From Paenibacillus pasadenensis (GTDB lineage Bacteria; Bacillota; Bacilli; Paenibacillales; Paenibacillaceae): a stretch of DNA of 64,000 bases. The notes below the pieces were generated by a model, which saw only the letters and a program-made list of their open reading frames with translations, had not been told where the DNA came from and did no database searches. This document shows positions 63,727-64,000 of the stretch, one piece after another. Location: positions 558,001 to 622,000 of the forward strand of contig NZ_JAMBOT010000001.1 of NCBI RefSeq assembly GCF_023715725.1, written 5' to 3'. The translations under genes and the position numbers were made by a program. How positions within the stretch are numbered: the first letter of the stretch is position 1; each line of letters opens with the position of its first letter.

Positions 63727-64000
63727 TTACAAGGTATGCGCCGAATCCTTAAACATGCGCCCGCGAACTTCATAGGAAGGGTACATATCCCAGCTTGCGC
63801 AGGCGGGCGACAGCAGCACGGCGTCGCCCGGCTCGGCCAGAACCGCCGCCGCGCGCACCGCTCGAGAAATTGCGGATTCGGCGTCATCTCCAGCATCGAC
63901 CACGAGGCTGGCGCTCATACCCGCCAGCTCCGCAACATGCGCGAGCTTATGCCGCGTCTGTCCGACCAGCACGAGCCCCTTAATGCCACTTCTGAACAGC
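63727..64000 (-). CDS. murD: UDP-N-acetylmuramoylalanine-D-glutamate ligase (C-terminal part)
   Basis: Only the last 90 residues lie in the window; the open frame continues past the right edge. The C-terminal Mur ligase signature [22 protein letters not shown] is clear, with Met instead of the more usual Phe/Gln. It adds D-Glu to UDP-MurNAc-L-Ala. It precedes spoVE/ftsW by 43 bases, as expected in the dcw cluster. Confidence 0.93.
   Translation of the reverse strand, partial: LFRSGIKGLVLVGQTRHKLAHVAELAGMSASLVVDAGDDAESAISRAVRAAAVLAEPGDAVLLSPACASWDMYPSYEVRGRMFKDSAHTL

Overview
The window looks like chromosomal DNA from a spore-forming Bacillota of the Paenibacillus type. It carries sporulation sigma factors (SigE, SigG) with SpoIIGA, an S-layer-homology surface protein, a copper amine oxidase-like/ankyrin protein and strong GGAGG ribosome binding sites, with many TTG and GTG starts. 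G+C is moderate to high. Most genes, including all the core ones, are on the minus strand, so the biological order runs from high to low coordinates. I see no tRNA, rRNA, insertion sequence, prophage or CRISPR array.

The right part (about 53.5-64 kb) is a division and cell-wall (dcw) cluster: partial murD, spoVE/ftsW, murG, murB, murA, divIB, ftsA and ftsZ. It is followed by the sporulation pair spoIIGA-sigE. In Bacillus sigG follows sigE directly. Here about 7.8 kb of accessory genes separates them (45.9-53.5 kb): an FAD oxidoreductase, an ankyrin lipoprotein, an ABC exporter, and a GntR-ATPase-permease-membrane protein operon with a perfect palindromic operator. The conserved order then resumes as sigG, ylmC, pgeF, ylmE, sepF, ylmG, ylmH, divIVA (40.6-45.8 kb). 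An FG-GAP/SLH surface protein follows, then ileS under a T-box leader (34.3-37.8 kb).

The middle part (20-33.5 kb) holds a DksA/TraR-like gene, lspA, an RluD-type pseudouridine synthase, dapL (direct LL-diaminopimelate aminotransferase) and a pyrimidine operon, pyrR-pyrB-pyrC-carA-carB-pyrF-pyrE. The operon has a sigma-A promoter, a textbook PyrR-binding RNA element and an intrinsic terminator in its leader. pyrP, pyrK and pyrD are absent from it.

The left part (1-20 kb) is accessory. It holds a MacAB-like exporter (ATPase, adaptor, partial permease), a Gfo/Idh/MocA oxidoreductase, an alpha/beta hydrolase with glutathione peroxidase, a PhyH dioxygenase divergent from an AraC regulator, and a decayed alpha/beta hydrolase. 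An orphan Imm11-type immunity protein is followed by an unusual intergenic repeat cluster. Beyond these lie a three-gene COG4586/4587/3694-type ABC exporter, an old yellow enzyme divergent from a LysR regulator, a copper amine oxidase-like/ankyrin protein, and a three-gene unit of unknown function ending in a GNAT acetyltransferase.

No clearly new multi-gene system stands out. The best leads are the symmetric repeat cluster at 10.89-11.21 kb, the block that splits sigE from sigG, the apparent CTG start of spoIIGA, the orphan immunity gene and the type 2 IleS.
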